A DNA stretch of 6,006 nucleotides. Origin: CAZDHT01 sp964505325 (GTDB taxonomy: Bacteria; Planctomycetota; PUPC01). The stretch lies in assembly GCA_964505325.1 (NCBI GenBank), contig CAZDHT010000295.1, positions 1-6,006 on the forward strand, read 5' to 3'. The position numbers and the translations under genes were made by a program. The notes beneath the pieces were generated by a model, which was not told where the DNA came from, searched no databases, and was given only the letters and a program-made list of their open reading frames with translations. This document shows positions 3,270 through 6,006 of the stretch, in pieces. Numbering within the stretch: position 1 is the first letter of the stretch; each line of letters opens with the position of its first letter.

Positions 3270-6006
3270 ATGCGGACCAAGGTTATCCTGGTGATGGCGC
3301 TGCTCACGGTCCCCGTCCTTTGCCACGCCCAAACTGCGGCCGAGCCGTTCTTCGTGGATCTGACCCAGGCGGCGAACCGCGACCTGGAGGACGACGGCAT
3401 CGCCGCCAACGGCAAGGGCGGCTGGACGGACGAAGGCATCAACGACATGTACGTCTACCCCAAGCTGCGGTTCGGCGTGGCGACGTGGCGGGGGACGCCG
3501 TTCAAGCTGATCGACCCGAAGCAGAACCGGGGCCGGTCCGTCATCATGGTCCGCGGCAAGAAGTGGGACGCGGCGCTGCCCCGGGCGGTCGCCGCCGCCG
3601 TCCCCAACGTCCGCGGGAAGCACGTCTACATCATGCACCACAGCACCCACCGGCCCAAGGTGCTGCCCGGCAACCTGGTCGCCAACTACATCCTCAAGTA
3701 CACCGACGGCACGACCGCCAAGCTCCCCATCCGCCACGGCCAGGAGATCCAGCACTGGTACATCAAACAGTGGTGGGACAACAAAGGCTCCAACCGCTAT
3801 CCGGTGTACATGGGCCGGAACTCGTACTCCGGCAAGTGGAACTTCTGGATCGGCGTGTGGGCGACGCGATGGGTGCACCCGCAGCCCGGCAAGGCCATCG
3901 CCTCCATAACGTTCGAGTCCGCCGACGCCGACGTGCCGGTGATCTTCGCCGTGACGATCTCGGACGCCGACTACACCAAGCTGTGGAACAAGCCGGAGAA
4001 CGGCTACAAGCGGCCGCCGGGCGTACCGAAGGGCTTCTTCGGCCGCAAGATGGATCAGGAACGCCGCCGTGTCTTCGCGATGATGAAGACCCAGGGCCTG
4101 GTGCGCGGGGTCCGCAAGGTCGAGCTGATCCGCCCGGACATCCTGGCCGTGGTGGTCGACTCCGCTCTGGGCAACACGGGGGTCGGCATGGGCGCGAAGG
4201 CCGCTGCGGCCCAGCAGAAGCCGGCGGGCTTCAGCGTCCAATGCGCCGGCGACCGGCGGTACGCACAGCCGAAGCACCCGACCCGGGTCAGCCGGCAGAC
4301 GTACAAGGTGGACACGCGGCGGATTGGGCCGTTCCCCGCCAACAAAATCTACTGGCACACGTTCTACCTTTACCTGCCCGCGCCGCTGCAGAGCGGCAAG
4401 ACCTACACCGTGAGCGTCGCGGGCCTCGAGAAGCCGTTCGTCGGCGCCGTGCCGTTCGCCTATGACCCGCGCACCACGCAGACGCCGTCGATCAAGGTCA
4501 ACCAGGTTGCCTACGCCGCGGCCGCCCGGCGGCGATACGCATACCTCGGCTGGTGGTGCGGGGACGGCGGCACCGCCACCTTTGACGCGTTCAAGACGTT
4601 CGAGGTCGTCGACGAAGCGGCCGGCAAGGTCGCGCTGACCGGCGGGATCACCGTCCGCGCCGACGCCGACAAGCTCAGCGGCGAGAAGGTCGGTGAGATG
4701 GATCTCGCGCCGTTGACGAAGCAGGGCCGCTATCACATCCGCGTCCCCGGCCTCGGCCGAAGCTGCAGCTTCCATCTCGGCTCGGCCGGCGGCCGCGAGC
4801 TCTACTACCACACGATGCGGGCGTTCATGCACCAGCGGTGCGGCTGCGACCTGACCAAGGCGGTGACCGATTTCCCGCGAAAGCCGTGCCACGTGGCGGT
4901 GTACGAGAACGGTCACCTCGTCGGCGGCCGGTACGCCCACCGGCCCAACGAGCCGATCCGCAAGTACTACGGCGGCTACCACGACGCGGCGGACTTCGAC
5001 GTGTTCACCCGCCATCTCAACGCCACCGCGCGGACGCTGACCGCGGTAGAGCTGTTCCCACACGCGTTCCGCGACAAGGACCTGAAGCTGCCGGAGAGCG
5101 GCGACGGCGCGCCCGACGTGCTCTCCGAGGCCGCCTGGGGGCTGAAGTTCTTCGCCGACAACCAATACCCCGACGGCGCCATCCTCCACGGCCGCTGCAA
5201 CGACTGCGACTCCGCCCGCCAGGTTCCCAAGAGCCACCAGCTCCCGTTCGGCGTGTTCCGACCGCGGCACACGTCGGCGACCGACTTCGCGGCGGTGGCG
5301 GCGCAGTACGCGCGGCTGCTGAAGCCGCACCGGCCGGCGGCCGCCGCGGCGATGCTCAAGAAGGCCGAGCGGGCGTACGCCTGGGGCAAGGCCCATCGCC
5401 CGGCTGACCCCAAGGACAAGCTCGAGCGGCACTGGCAGGCACGGTGGGCGTGGGCCGCCGCCGAGCTGTTCGCCACCACCGGCCGCTCGGAGTACAACGA
5501 GGATTTCAGGAAGCTCTACAACGCGAAGTCGATCCGCGGCGACTGGAAGCTGGGCAACGGCATCGTCGTTTACACCTGGCCCTACGTGACGGCGAAGCAG
5601 AAGGGCGCCGACGCGGCAATCGAGGCGGCGCTCCGCAAAGACATCATCCGCCGCGCCGACAGCATCGTGAAGTCGACCGAGGGCTCCGCATATCGCATGG
5701 GCAACTATCGGGGTGGCGGCTGGGGCAACTGCGTCGGCGGCGGGCACTACGCCGACGTGTGCCTGCGGGCATACGCGCTGACGAAGGACCAGAAGTACCT
5801 CGACGCCGCATCGCTCAACGCCGACTTCCAGCTCGGCTGCAACCCGCTGAGCATGTCGTTCATCACCGGCATGGGCAGCCGCTACGTCCAGATGCCCGAG
5901 ATCAGCTCGTTCCTGAAACGCGGCCGCGGCCAGACCGTCAAGGGCATCAGCCTGTACGGTCCCGGCGGCAGGGCGGCGGGCTATCCGTCCGACATCCCCG
6001 ACTGGC
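3270..6006 (+). CDS. Secreted family 9 glycoside hydrolase (cellulase-like), multidomain, 3' partial
   Basis: The frame is open from ATG 3270 to the window edge, 912 complete codons. Residues 1-20 are a signal peptide (VILVMALLTVPVL core, cleavage after CHA; no lipobox). About 25-235 is a beta-sandwich-like domain with GGWTDEGINDMY (50-61), a pattern I associate with secreted hydrolases of planctomycetes and relatives. About 270-400 looks like a second beta domain. About 406-505 is the CelD_N-type Ig-like domain that precedes GH9 modules (IKVNQVAY, 408-415). From about 510 comes the (alpha/alpha)6 GH9 module: MHQRCG, then GGYHDAADF (568-576, usual motif DAGD; Asp575 is the expected catalytic base), LPESGDGAPDVL (607-618) and NPLSMSFITGMGSR (858-871). 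The catalytic acid Glu lies beyond the window. The usual H-x-R after that last motif is E-I-S (877-879). The enzyme would hydrolyse beta-1,4-glucan or a related polymer outside the cytoplasm; the substitution leaves specificity open. Confidence 0.93.
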   Translation, partial: MRTKVILVMALLTVPVLCHAQTAAEPFFVDLTQAANRDLEDDGIAANGKGGWTDEGINDMYVYPKLRFGVATWRGTPFKLIDPKQNRGRSVIMVRGKKWDAALPRAVAAAVPNVRGKHVYIMHHSTHRPKVLPGNLVANYILKYTDGTTAKLPIRHGQEIQHWYIKQWWDNKGSNRYPVYMGRNSYSGKWNFWIGVWATRWVHPQPGKAIASITFESADADVPVIFAVTISDADYTKLWNKPENGYKRPPGVPKGFFGRKMDQERRRVFAMMKTQGLVRGVRKVELIRPDILAVVVDSALGNTGVGMGAKAAAAQQKPAGFSVQCAGDRRYAQPKHPTRVSRQTYKVDTRRIGPFPANKIYWHTFYLYLPAPLQSGKTYTVSVAGLEKPFVGAVPFAYDPRTTQTPSIKVNQVAYAAAARRRYAYLGWWCGDGGTATFDAFKTFEVVDEAAGKVALTGGITVRADADKLSGEKVGEMDLAPLTKQGRYHIRVPGLGRSCSFHLGSAGGRELYYHTMRAFMHQRCGCDLTKAVTDFPRKPCHVAVYENGHLVGGRYAHRPNEPIRKYYGGYHDAADFDVFTRHLNATARTLTAVELFPHAFRDKDLKLPESGDGAPDVLSEAAWGLKFFADNQYPDGAILHGRCNDCDSARQVPKSHQLPFGVFRPRHTSATDFAAVAAQYARLLKPHRPAAAAAMLKKAERAYAWGKAHRPADPKDKLERHWQARWAWAAAELFATTGRSEYNEDFRKLYNAKSIRGDWKLGNGIVVYTWPYVTAKQKGADAAIEAALRKDIIRRADSIVKSTEGSAYRMGNYRGGGWGNCVGGGHYADVCLRAYALTKDQKYLDAASLNADFQLGCNPLSMSFITGMGSRYVQMPEISSFLKRGRGQTVKGISLYGPGGRAAGYPSDIPDW

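Noticed and set aside
3309..3330. Possible lipobox in the GH9 signal peptide (Cys18)
   Set aside because: The residue before Cys is Leu and the -3 residue is Pro, unlike a lipobox; ordinary cleavage after CHA fits better.
3320..4465. 381-codon plus-strand ORF in another frame of the GH9 gene
   Set aside because: Arg/Gly/Pro-rich out-of-frame shadow with no motif; the overlapping GH9 frame is strongly supported.
3252..5747. 831-codon minus-strand ORF antisense to the GH9 gene
   Set aside because: It lies opposite a frame with signal peptide, strong ribosome site and clear GH9 motifs. The antisense product is a Val/Arg/Ala/Gly-rich mixture without domains, a usual shadow of GC-rich third codon positions.
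1..6006. CRISPR array, tRNA, rRNA or insertion sequence
   Set aside because: I saw no regularly spaced repeats, no cloverleaf with a CCA-type end, no rRNA-like sequence, no transposase motifs and no terminal inverted repeats with target duplications.

Overview
The window is GC-rich bacterial DNA with two architectures that point to a planctomycete or a close relative (Planctomycetota, possibly Phycisphaerae; Verrucomicrobiota/Lentisphaerota not excluded). One is a pair of secreted proteins ending in an exosortase-type sorting tail (AEP motif, Gly/Leu-rich membrane segment, RRRR). The other is a very large secreted family 9 glycoside hydrolase with long N-terminal beta-sandwich extensions. This placement is inference from protein style; there is no rRNA or other marker. 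A run of ten Ns at 3184-3193 is a scaffold gap, as expected of a draft or metagenome-derived assembly.

Layout. (1) 2-109, plus strand: the last 35 codons of an unidentified gene, whose stop lies inside a terminator-like hairpin (97-130). (2) 134-1766, minus strand: two adjacent exported PEP-CTERM-type genes, convergent with gene 1. The upstream one (1029-1766) has a beta-sandwich-like ectodomain and the downstream one (134-991) a LamG/concanavalin-like domain. They are 37 bases apart, each has a strong AGGAGG ribosome binding site, and they are probably co-transcribed. (3) 1767-2544: about 780 bases without a convincing protein gene. The part next to the operon holds a possible translated leader (a 5-7 codon ORF with a strong ribosome site, coupled by TGATG to a 35-codon ORF) and a hairpin with a short T-rich tail just before the PEP-CTERM start. 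The part next to the phosphatase holds several inverted repeats and a clear extended -10 promoter (2511-2519). (4) 2545-3183, plus strand: a histidine phosphatase (phosphoglycerate-mutase-like) gene complete in all its catalytic motifs; its stop codon is lost in the gap. (5) 3270-6006, plus strand: a secreted GH9 enzyme, at least 912 residues, running off the end of the window before its catalytic glutamate.

How it fits together. The GH9 enzyme would act on beta-glucan or a related polysaccharide outside the cytoplasm. The two exosortase substrates have ectodomains of kinds often found in carbohydrate or surface binding, so a surface polysaccharide theme is plausible but unproven. The histidine phosphatase looks like an independently promoted housekeeping-type gene. 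The most interesting points are the GH9 enzyme, whose conserved active-site His and Arg (H-x-R) appear replaced by Glu and Ser, and the structured leader in front of the PEP-CTERM pair.
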